The position numbers were made by a program, and so were the translations under genes. A stretch of 43,286 nt of DNA from positions 1 through 43,286 of the IMG/VR virus record IMGVR_UViG_3300047564_002857. One strand, given 5' to 3'. The notes below the pieces were generated by a model. That model was given only the letters and a program-made list of their open reading frames with translations. It was not told the DNA's origin and did not search any database. Below, piece after piece: positions 37,344-43,286 of this stretch; position 1 is the stretch's first letter; every line of letters begins with the position of its first letter. This DNA comes from a virus.

Positions 37344-37889
37344 ATGGAATTTCCAAAGTCAAGATCTGAATTCAACGCTTGGACAGAAGCTAAGAATAAA
37401 GAAGTAACAGATTTTCGCCAAAAGAGATCTGTTTTATATCCTATGATTGCTGAGCAACTCGACGCTCTGTGGAAAGACATTAATGATGGCGTGATTCCTG
37501 GAAAGGGTGGTAAGTTCCACACATCAATTAAGAAAGTTAAAGAAGCGGTTAGAAAACCAGATTGGCACGATGAGTACATTTATTACGACTTCTCAAAAGA
37601 AGAGTTTGTGGAAGATGTCCCACTTACAACTCTAAAGAGAGATGACGAATCCATTCTAGGATATATTAGAGAAGCAGAAAAATTCTTAGCACATGAAGAT
37701 AAAATTATTTCTGAGTATGCATTAAAGCTAACAAAAAATGCACATGATTTAATTGCTAATATGATTACATACCCAACATTTATTGGAAATGTTCAAAAAT
37801 TGAATTACTTAATGTATCTGGATGATGTAAATAGTATCAATTATATTTACGATCAAATTGTACTTATCTATAATAGACCACATAAATAA
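37344..37889 (+). CDS. Putative tail-fibre assembly-like protein
   Basis: The start is ATG 37344, one base after the previous stop codon, giving 181 aa; a GTG-initiated form from 37296 would overlap the upstream gene. The segment RQKRSVLYPMIAEQLDALWK at about 26-45 and the following ...IKKVKEAVRKP resemble the short RxxxYPxxxxQLDALW...IxxVKxxYPKP domain found in many phage tail-fibre assembly or chaperone proteins. The C-terminal half (about 90-181) is helical and has no recognised relative. Position after fibres and dioxygenases fits an assembly role, but the resemblance is short. Confidence 0.65.
   Translation: MEFPKSRSEFNAWTEAKNKEVTDFRQKRSVLYPMIAEQLDALWKDINDGVIPGKGGKFHTSIKKVKEAVRKPDWHDEYIYYDFSKEEFVEDVPLTTLKRDDESILGYIREAEKFLAHEDKIISEYALKLTKNAHDLIANMITYPTFIGNVQKLNYLMYLDDVNSINYIYDQIVLIYNRPHK
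37881..37888 (+). promoter_or_regulatory. Late promoter element CATAAATA overlapping a stop codon
   Basis: CATAAATA covers the TAA stop codon of the upstream gene (37887-37889) and lies 28 bases before ATG 37917. Placing the late element in the stop codon region is repeated at 9726 and 41050 in this window. Confidence 0.6.
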
Positions 37890-37916
37890 CCATATACACT
37901 ATTACATGTGATTACT

Positions 37917-38099
37917 ATGGATCCAGCAGCACTAAAAGCAAACTTCGAAGAACAGATTGCTACTACCACAAAGCAAATTGCAGAACTAGAAGAAAACCTA
38001 CAGAAAGCAAAGGAGTATAAGATCAAACTACAAGGTGGTCTCGAAACTCTTGGACTTCTAGAACAAGAAGAAGCACCTGCTGAAGAAGCAGCAGAATGA
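37917..38099 (+). CDS. Small coiled-coil protein
   Basis: From ATG 37917 the product is 60 aa (a GTG at 37908 would add three residues). It begins MDPAALKANFEEQIATTTKQ, continues as a long amphipathic helix (IAELEENLQKAKEYKIKLQG), and ends in an acidic Glu/Pro/Ala tail. Small proteins of this form are common in T4-like cyanophages; no function is established. It has its own late promoter just upstream and a terminator just downstream, so it may be made as a single-gene transcript. A scaffold or chaperone role is possible but unsupported. Confidence 0.75.
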   Translation: MDPAALKANFEEQIATTTKQIAELEENLQKAKEYKIKLQGGLETLGLLEQEEAPAEEAAE

Positions 38100-38106
38100 T
38101 CTCAAT

Positions 38107-38141
38107 TCCCGTCTTACTAAATAGGTAAGACGGGATTTTTT
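38107..38141 (+). terminator. Rho-independent terminator with a late element in its loop
   Basis: An 11-bp perfect stem (TCCCGTCTTAC at 38107-38117 with GTAAGACGGGA at 38125-38135) closes a 7-base loop TAAATAG and is followed by six T residues. It lies 7 bases after the small coiled-coil gene and 7 bases before gp13. Confidence 0.9.
38117..38123 (+). promoter_or_regulatory. Late promoter element CTAAATA for the neck genes
   Basis: CTAAATA spans the last stem base and six loop bases of the terminator hairpin, 25 bases before the gp13 ATG. It is the only late-like element in the gap, so the gp13-gp16 transcript probably starts within the downstream arm or T tract of the hairpin. Confidence 0.6.
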
Positions 38142-38148
38142 GTGTCTA

Positions 38149-38949
38149 ATGGCAAAACCAAGTTCAAGGTCTGAACTCATCACATATTGTAAGAGGCAGC
38201 TTGGAGAGCCTGTTCTGCAAATCAATATTGATGACGAACAGGTAAATAACGTTATTGACGATACCATCCAGTTCTTCCAAGAGAACTGCTACAACGGGAT
38301 GGAGCGTTGCTATTTGACGCATGAATTGACTGCTGCTGATAAGACAAGATTTGATACTACAACTCAGAAGACTGCTGGAACTACAACATGGAATGAAGCA
38401 ACTAACTACATTCCAATCCCAGATCATGTGGTTGGTATTTCAAAAGTATTTGGTATTGTTAGCAACTCAATTCGATCAAACCTATGGGGTATTGAATATC
38501 AACTATATTTAAATGATCTCTACGCTTTTGGATCACTTGATATTCTAAACTACTTCATGACAAAACAATATCTAGAAACTCTTGATATGGTCCTCAACAA
38601 CGGATCATTTCAGCAGTTCAGATATACCATGCGTCGTGATCGTTTGTATCTAGATGTAGATGCTGACTTCCTCGCAGAAGGTAAGTATATTCTCATCGAA
38701 GCTCATAGACTAATCGATCCCAACGATGCAACAGAAATGTATAATGACATGTTTGTGAAGCGTTATGCTACTGCTCTCATGAAAAAGCAATGGGGTCAAA
38801 ACCTAATCAAGTATAACAACGTTCAGCTGCCTGGCGGTTTGACACTCAACGGCAGACAGTTATATGAGGATGCTATTGGTGAGATAGCAACTATCGAAAG
38901 TGAAGTCCTCAGTAAGTATGCAGTTCCACCACTTGATATGATCGGATAA
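38149..38949 (+). CDS. gp13: Neck protein gp13
   Basis: In T4, gp13 and gp14 form the neck that closes the head portal after DNA packaging and accepts the tail. The 266-aa product (T4 gp13 has 309) starts MAKPSSRSELITYCKRQLGE and contains family blocks VNNVIDDTIQFFQENCYNG, YIPIPDHVVGISKVF, RYTMRRDRLYLDVD, MYNDMFVKRYATALMKKQWG and LPGGLTLNGRQLYEDAIGEI. ATG 38149 is preferred to an upstream TTG at 38140, which lies in the T tract of the terminator. It is followed one base later by gp14, the T4 gene order. The codon use is less AT-rich than in the giant proteins. Confidence 0.94.
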   Translation: MAKPSSRSELITYCKRQLGEPVLQINIDDEQVNNVIDDTIQFFQENCYNGMERCYLTHELTAADKTRFDTTTQKTAGTTTWNEATNYIPIPDHVVGISKVFGIVSNSIRSNLWGIEYQLYLNDLYAFGSLDILNYFMTKQYLETLDMVLNNGSFQQFRYTMRRDRLYLDVDADFLAEGKYILIEAHRLIDPNDATEMYNDMFVKRYATALMKKQWGQNLIKYNNVQLPGGLTLNGRQLYEDAIGEIATIESEVLSKYAVPPLDMIG

Positions 38950-38950
38950 A

Positions 38951-39835
38951 ATGCCTACTAGTCCTTATTTTCCTACCTACTATCAAGGTCATCCTGGAGA
39001 GCAGAACTTAGCTCAGGATCTTGCTGACGAACAGATCAAGTTGTTCGGGACAGATATCTATTACCTACCTAGAACTATTCTGAGGGATAATACTCTCGAT
39101 GATATTATCTACTCAAAGTATCAAGATCAATTTCAAGTTGAAATGCTCCTGCAGAATGTGGAAGGATTTGGAGAACAATCAGAATTCATCAGTAAGTTTG
39201 GTATTCGCATTACTGATGAAGTAAAGTTTATCGTGTCTAGCAGAAGATGGGATCAAGTAGAGGCACAATATACTCCACAACTGACTGTTCCTGGAAGACC
39301 TAACGATGGAGACCTATTATACTTTCCCCTTACAACCGATCTATACGAGATTAAATTTGTTGATAGAGAAAGTCCTTTCTATCAGTTTGGCAAAATTCAA
39401 TTTCTTATTATTACTGCCGAAATCTATGAGGTCGGTAATGATCTTATCGATACTGGAGTTCCAGCAATTGATGATATTGAGAAACTATTCAGTTCTGCTA
39501 TTGCCATTCAGTTTGGTCCTGGTGGAACTGATGACTTCGAAGAAGGTGAATTAGTTACTGGGGGAATTACTGGTGTAACTGCTACCGTTAAATCATGGAA
39601 TCCACTTACTGGAACTCTACAAGTCATCAACAGAACTGGAACATTTGCTACTGGTGAAACAGTAACTGGTGATGATAGTGGTGCTGTTTGGGTTGTTGGT
39701 ACTTTCGATACTCTAAATAATACGAACAGCGAATACGATCAGAATAGAGAGATCGAAAACACAGCTGATAATATTGTTGATTGGACAGAAAGAAATCCAT
39801 TCGGTGAATTTGGAAATTATACAGGTAGCATCTGA
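38951..39835 (+). CDS. gp14: Neck protein gp14
   Basis: The 294-aa product carries the gp14 pattern: a start with PTSPYFPTYYQGHPGEQNL, FGTDIYYLPRTILRDNTLDD, the conserved segment FGIRITDEVKFIVSSRRW near residue 83-100, GDLLYFPLTTDLYEIKFVD and a C-terminal DWTERNPFGEFGNY. T4 gp14 has 256 residues. The difference is largely an inserted beta-module at about 188-253 (DFEEGELVTGGITGVTATVK...GETVTGDDSGAVW) just before the conserved end. Similar GE-V-x-G-SGA modules occur in gp8 and the giant proteins. It works with gp13 in the neck. The TGA overlaps the gp15 ATG. Confidence 0.93.
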   Translation: MPTSPYFPTYYQGHPGEQNLAQDLADEQIKLFGTDIYYLPRTILRDNTLDDIIYSKYQDQFQVEMLLQNVEGFGEQSEFISKFGIRITDEVKFIVSSRRWDQVEAQYTPQLTVPGRPNDGDLLYFPLTTDLYEIKFVDRESPFYQFGKIQFLIITAEIYEVGNDLIDTGVPAIDDIEKLFSSAIAIQFGPGGTDDFEEGELVTGGITGVTATVKSWNPLTGTLQVINRTGTFATGETVTGDDSGAVWVVGTFDTLNNTNSEYDQNREIENTADNIVDWTERNPFGEFGNYTGSI

Positions 39836-40641
39836 TGTTAGGATCACATTTTTATAACGAAATTACCCGCAAGAATATTATTGCTTTCGGAACACTCTTT
39901 AATAATATTGAGTTGAAAAAGAAAGATCCTGGAACAGGTCTTATCCTAGAGGCAGAAAAGGTTCCTCTTGCTTATGGTCCAAAACAAAAATTCCTTGCTC
40001 GCCTAGAACAAAACCCAGAAGTAGGCAGAAAGGTAGCAATTACTTTACCACGTCTCTACTTTGAGATGACAGGAATTGAATACGATCCTACCCGTAAGAC
40101 ATCACCAATTCAAAAATACAAAGCGATCATTGATGATAATGGTAATGAGGTCAGAACTCAGTATGTTCCTGTTCCTTATAATCTAAGTTTCGAGTTAGGT
40201 GTTATCGCAAAGTCTCAGGACGATGCTCTACAAATTGTGGAACAGATTCTACCATACTTCCAACCATCTTTTTCACTCACTCTCAACATGATTCCAGATA
40301 TGGATGAGAGGAGAGATGTTGCGATTGTCTTGAATGATATTGCTTACGAAGATGAGTGGGAAGATGATTATATGCAGCGTAGATATATTGTCTATACTAT
40401 GCGCTTTACTGCCAAGACATACTTCTACGGTCCTTACAGCACATCGGATATCATCAAGAAAGCAATCATTCATGAGACGATTGGTGATAATGCTGTCAAT
40501 AAGAGAGTTGTAACTAGAGTCTATACACCTGTCGCAACAGAAGATCTTGATGGTGATGGTGACGTTGATGCAGCAGATACTGCAATAGTAACTGCTGATG
40601 ATGACTTTGGATTCAACGAAGGATTGACATTCTATAATTAA
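39835..40641 (+). CDS. gp15: Tail sheath stabiliser / tail completion protein gp15
   Basis: In T4, gp15 forms a hexameric ring that caps the tail and joins it to the neck. The 268-aa product (T4 gp15 has 272) keeps the start GSHFYNEITRKNIIAFGTLF, VPLAYGPKQKFLARLEQNP, ITLPRLYFEMTGIEYDPTRK and the very characteristic QIVEQILPYFQPSF, shared almost exactly with T4. The C-terminal 32 residues depart from T4 and contain a perfect EF-hand or dockerin-like calcium loop, DLDGDGDVDAAD at 237-248. The ATG overlaps the gp14 stop codon (ATGA-type junction written TGATG), suggesting coupled translation. Confidence 0.95.
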   Translation: MLGSHFYNEITRKNIIAFGTLFNNIELKKKDPGTGLILEAEKVPLAYGPKQKFLARLEQNPEVGRKVAITLPRLYFEMTGIEYDPTRKTSPIQKYKAIIDDNGNEVRTQYVPVPYNLSFELGVIAKSQDDALQIVEQILPYFQPSFSLTLNMIPDMDERRDVAIVLNDIAYEDEWEDDYMQRRYIVYTMRFTAKTYFYGPYSTSDIIKKAIIHETIGDNAVNKRVVTRVYTPVATEDLDGDGDVDAADTAIVTADDDFGFNEGLTFYN

Positions 40642-40646
40642 TTACT

Positions 40647-41054
40647 ATGGGACTTGAAGAGAACATGGAAGAACTTTTGAATATTAGTGCCGAGGTTGTT
40701 GAAGAACCAAAACCTATCAAGAAGGAACGCGAATCTGATAAGGATGATCGACAAAAAGATTACGAATATACCAGGGGTGAGTTATACACACTCATAGATC
40801 AGGGTCAGGAGGCGGTCAGAGGCGCTTTAGAGGTCGCTCAGGAGTCAGGGCACCCCAGAGCGTATGAAGTCGCTGTAGCGGCGATGAAGCACGTTGCAGA
40901 CATGACTGAGAAACTCCAAGATCTTCATAAGAAGATGAAGGATCTTGACGAGGAAAAGAAAGGTCCATCCCGCGTTACCAACAACGCTATGTTTGTTGGT
41001 AGTACCACAGAGCTTCAGAAGATGTTGAAGCAGATGGGCGGCGGCAAACGATAA
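40647..41054 (+). CDS. gp16: Terminase small subunit gp16
   Basis: The small subunit regulates the large terminase gp17 during DNA packaging into the prohead. The 135-aa product (T4 gp16 has 164) has an acidic and lysine-rich N-terminus, the conserved middle YEYTRGELYTLIDQGQEAVR followed by GALEVAQESGHPRAYEVAV, a coiled-coil TEKLQDLHKKMKDLDEEKK, and a C-terminal NNAMFVGSTTELQKMLKQM that is typical of T4-group gp16. It follows gp15 by 5 bases. The large subunit gene is not in the window and would be expected just downstream. Confidence 0.92.
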   Translation: MGLEENMEELLNISAEVVEEPKPIKKERESDKDDRQKDYEYTRGELYTLIDQGQEAVRGALEVAQESGHPRAYEVAVAAMKHVADMTEKLQDLHKKMKDLDEEKKGPSRVTNNAMFVGSTTELQKMLKQMGGGKR

Positions 41055-41057
41055 ATA
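41050..41057 (+). promoter_or_regulatory. Late promoter element GATAAATA overlapping the gp16 stop codon
   Basis: GATAAATA covers the TAA of gp16 (41052-41054) and lies 20 bases before ATG 41078. It would give the two downstream virion-type genes their own late transcript. Confidence 0.6.
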
Positions 41058-41077
41058 CCTTTACAGGTGTAATCTAA

Positions 41078-41695
41078 ATGGCATACGTCAGGTACGATAG
41101 TACAAATACAATTGTATCTCCACAACCTACTTCTGTGGATGTAACAATCTTCGATGATTGTGAAGGATGGAGCACGATTACATATAAAGATTGGAATGGA
41201 GATTATGTTGCCAGAAATTCTGATAATACTACAAGAACGCCTGGAACTTTCCAAGCAAGAAATTATGATAACACAACAAGAACTCCAGCAGCATATCAGC
41301 GTTATGATGTGAATAATCAACCAATTAATGATTGTGAGATTGGTGAAGATGACCCAGCAAACGCAGCAGAACCTGATGCTACAGCGTGGGTATTGATGGA
41401 CGGTCCTTTCTACAACACTCCTGGCGATCCTAACTCTGGATTTGTTGGAGGACAAAGTTGGAGAAAGATGGCTCCATCTGCTCCTGTAAATGGCAAAACT
41501 TCATACATTTATGGGGATGAAACAGTAACTTGGACTGGTACTGAATGGCAGTATGCCAATCTTTATACTGGAGTTATTGCTTCATCTTCAAGTGATGTTA
41601 CCTATCCATGGTTGGCTACATGGAATAATGGATATACTGGTGCCAAGATTACATCAACATATGTCAAGACAACTAATTACCCAGCGGTCCCCTAA
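41078..41695 (+). CDS. Hypothetical protein with 15-residue tandem repeat
   Basis: The 205-aa product begins MAYVRYDSTNTIVSPQPTSV and has no family I recognise. It contains a two-copy tandem repeat ARN(S/Y)DNTTRTP(G/A)(T/A)(F/Y)Q at residues 45-74, and a C-terminal part rich in Trp, Tyr and Thr that suggests a beta-structured virion protein. A short region around GFVGGQSWRKMAPSAPVNGK may be a loop. It lies between gp16 and a larger virion-type gene, which begins 2 bases after its stop codon. A structural role is inferred only from context. Confidence 0.7.
   Translation: MAYVRYDSTNTIVSPQPTSVDVTIFDDCEGWSTITYKDWNGDYVARNSDNTTRTPGTFQARNYDNTTRTPAAYQRYDVNNQPINDCEIGEDDPANAAEPDATAWVLMDGPFYNTPGDPNSGFVGGQSWRKMAPSAPVNGKTSYIYGDETVTWTGTEWQYANLYTGVIASSSSDVTYPWLATWNNGYTGAKITSTYVKTTNYPAVP
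41210..41299 (+). repeat. 45-base tandem repeat, two copies
   Basis: Two adjacent 45-base units encode ARNSDNTTRTPGTFQ and ARNYDNTTRTPAAYQ. Nucleotide identity is partial, with most changes silent, so the duplication is not very recent. It is in frame and would lengthen a repeated loop or strand. Confidence 0.75.
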
Positions 41696-41697
41696 TC

Positions 41698-43089
41698 ATG
41701 GCACAGTATAGCAAACACTACGAGGATTTCCTGCCACAGGAAAAAACAAACTTTGAGGTAGTCATGATTGCCGATAACTTCGGCAAACTTACTGCTGGAA
41801 CTGGTGCGACTGCTGTTGATGCTTTTGGTCGTTTGAGAGTTGCCGAGACATTTACTCTCGGTGACTATAAGCACATCTATGCTATTGATCCAAATTTTCT
41901 CGATCTAAAAGAAAATGGAGGTGATATTCAATATAATTTGAATAAAGCAGCTGCCATAATGACAACATCATCTAATGTTGCTTCTCGTGCTGTTCATCAA
42001 ACAAAGTTTTATCATCATTACCAACCAGGAAAATCACAGGTTATCTTTAGTTCCGTATGCTTTGGTTACTCCCAACAGAATGTAACCAAGAGAACTGGAT
42101 ACTTTGATGACAGAGATGGCATTTATTTCGAGCAAGTTGGAAATGGAACTTCCAACGGCACAACCAACGGCACACTCAATTTTGTAGTTCGTTCTTATGC
42201 TGGCGGTAGTGCTAGTGAAGCGACCGTAGGAACTTACAAGAGAAGAGTTCCTCAATCAGAATGGAATATTGATCCTTGTGATGGAACTGGTCCTTCCAAG
42301 TTCAATATTGATACTTCAAAAACTCAACTAGTTTATATTGACTTTCAGTGGCTTGGAGTTGGTAGAGTTCGTTGTGGATTTGTTCATGATGGTCAGATTG
42401 TTTTAGCACATGAATACTACTGCTCTAATGTGCTACCAGAAGTTTATATGTCTAATCCAAACCTTCCAGTAAGATGTGAGATTAGAAATACTGGAACAAC
42501 TACTGGTGGAACTATGGATCAGATTTGTTCTACAGTAATGTCTGAAGGTGGATATGTTGAGAGTGGTATTGACTGGGCGATTACCTCCCCAGCAATCAGA
42601 ACAAGTATTGCTCCTGGAGGAACAAGATTTCCTCTCATGGCAATTCGTCTCAAAAACTCATTCCAAGGATATCCAAATAGAATTAGTGTAAGACCAAACA
42701 CGATTGGTATTTTTGCTCAATCTGGTGATTGCTATTACGAGTTAATCAAACTATCAAGTGCCAGTCAATTAACAACGTCACTAAATGGTGGCACTCTAAC
42801 ATGGACAGATGCTGATACCAATAGTGGCGTTCAGTATTGTACAAATGCCGAAGTAATTACTGGAGATATTGATGTATTTGCTGCTGGTATTGTAACTGCT
42901 GGAGCATCGCCAAACTCACTTACTCCAGTAGCATCTGGTGGTCTAACGACGGCGAAGAAAAATATTATCGTTCAGAATTTAGACTCGACAAATTCTGAAG
43001 TGTTTGTTATTGCTATAAAAACTATTAGTGCTGCTAGTAATGCTACTGCTAATGCTGCCGCTACTATCCAATGGAGGGAGATTTACTAA
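41698..43089 (+). CDS. Virion structural protein of unknown role
   Basis: The 463-aa product begins MAQYSKHYEDFLPQEKTNFE and continues with VDAFGRLRVAETFTLGDYKH near 40-60. Other striking blocks are HQTKFYHHYQPGKSQVIFSS, RTGYFDDRDGIYFEQ, IDFQWLGVGRVRCGFVHDGQ and FPLMAIRLKNSFQGYPNRIS. Strand-rich sequence and length fit a virion surface protein, and similar proteins beside the terminase genes of T4-like cyanophages are called structural in published annotations as I recall them. No enzyme motif is seen. The gene starts 2 bases after its neighbour and its TAA overlaps the next ATG by one base, so the three genes form a coupled set. Confidence 0.75.
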   Translation: MAQYSKHYEDFLPQEKTNFEVVMIADNFGKLTAGTGATAVDAFGRLRVAETFTLGDYKHIYAIDPNFLDLKENGGDIQYNLNKAAAIMTTSSNVASRAVHQTKFYHHYQPGKSQVIFSSVCFGYSQQNVTKRTGYFDDRDGIYFEQVGNGTSNGTTNGTLNFVVRSYAGGSASEATVGTYKRRVPQSEWNIDPCDGTGPSKFNIDTSKTQLVYIDFQWLGVGRVRCGFVHDGQIVLAHEYYCSNVLPEVYMSNPNLPVRCEIRNTGTTTGGTMDQICSTVMSEGGYVESGIDWAITSPAIRTSIAPGGTRFPLMAIRLKNSFQGYPNRISVRPNTIGIFAQSGDCYYELIKLSSASQLTTSLNGGTLTWTDADTNSGVQYCTNAEVITGDIDVFAAGIVTAGASPNSLTPVASGGLTTAKKNIIVQNLDSTNSEVFVIAIKTISAASNATANAAATIQWREIY

Positions 43090-43286
43090 TGAAAAACTAT
43101 AAAGAAATCAAACACCTTGCTGAAGAAGCAAAGAAGAAAGAGAAAGAAGAGAAGAAGTTTTGTAGGCTCTGTCAGAAACCAGAGACCAGAGATGAATGTT
43201 CTTATGGCGAGAAAGCATGGGATCGTTTTGCTGTTCCCATCAAGTCAGTCAAGAAAGAAGAGGCGGACCTATCCGATCACTTTGAG
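43089..43286 (+). CDS. Small hypothetical gene, 3' truncated by window
   Basis: The ATG at 43089 overlaps the preceding TAA by one base, and the frame stays open to the window end, giving 66 residues so far. The product begins MKNYKEIKHLAEEAKKKEKE, a highly charged helix, followed by FCRLCQKPETRDECSYGEKA. The three cysteines, with one C-x2-C pair, could belong to a small zinc-binding fold, but a fourth ligand is not evident in the visible part. It may be a small gene between the structural genes and the large terminase, or the start of a longer one. Confidence 0.65.
   Translation, partial: MKNYKEIKHLAEEAKKKEKEEKKFCRLCQKPETRDECSYGEKAWDRFAVPIKSVKKEEADLSDHFE

Noticed and set aside
38140-38148. 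TTG start nine bases upstream for gp13
   Set aside because: It falls in the T tract of the terminator; ATG 38149 gives a product that begins like gp13 proteins.
1-43286. tRNA genes, CRISPR arrays, insertion sequences or integration sites
   Set aside because: No cloverleaf-like sequence, regularly spaced repeat array, transposase or attachment-type repeat was noticed; nearly all bases are in + strand structural genes.

Overview
The window reads as the baseplate, tail-fibre, neck and small-terminase part of a T4-like myovirus of the marine cyanophage type. The evidence is a collinear run of T4-type virion genes (gp8, then gp13-gp14-gp15-gp16) with family-specific sequence signatures. Between and before them are giant AT-rich virion proteins of the kind found in T4-like cyanophages: a DUF4815 protein, a YHYH-domain protein and a beta-helix fibre. 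T4-type late promoter elements (TATAAATA and CTAAATA-like) sit just upstream of many starts. Assignment to a T4-like phage is firm. A marine cyanobacterial host (Synechococcus or Prochlorococcus) is a likely inference from gene content; the host itself cannot be read from the sequence.

Layout. All genes lie on the + strand, with almost no noncoding sequence; the longest gap is about 96 bases. At 1-9729 is the 3' part of a giant structural protein (at least 3242 aa), in the position of gp7. At 9782-11596 is baseplate wedge gp8, enlarged relative to T4, followed by a clear terminator. At 11693-19786 is a 2697-aa DUF4815 protein. At 19795-24688 are a 68-aa coiled-coil protein, a 1398-aa repeat-rich protein with a predicted cupredoxin (type 1 copper) domain, and a 166-aa protein. 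At 24735-33410 is a 2891-aa beta-helix/fibre protein.

At 33411-35958 are three consecutive small fibre/adhesin proteins with related N-termini and different C-terminal domains; two are fibrinogen-like and one is a beta-sandwich with an IDSWDDE motif. At 35973-37342 are two different 2-oxoglutarate/Fe(II) dioxygenases. At 37344-38099 are two small proteins, one resembling tail-fibre assembly proteins. At 38149-41054 are neck proteins gp13 and gp14, tail sheath stabiliser gp15 and small terminase gp16. At 41078-43089 are two virion-type proteins of unknown role, and a truncated small gene runs off the end.

How the genes work together. gp8 and the giant proteins should build the wedge periphery and the fibre attachment zone of the baseplate. 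The large fibre and the three small adhesins are candidates for host recognition. gp13, gp14 and gp15 close the head-tail junction, and gp16 partners the large terminase expected just downstream of the window. Late promoters divide the region into a few late transcription units. The most interesting signals are: a complete cupredoxin ligand set split by an inserted Ig-like module; a perfect EF-hand/dockerin-like loop at the end of gp15; adhesin genes directly followed by two dioxygenases; a terminator hairpin whose loop carries a late-promoter element; and a small set of beta-modules reshuffled among gp8, gp14 and the giant proteins.
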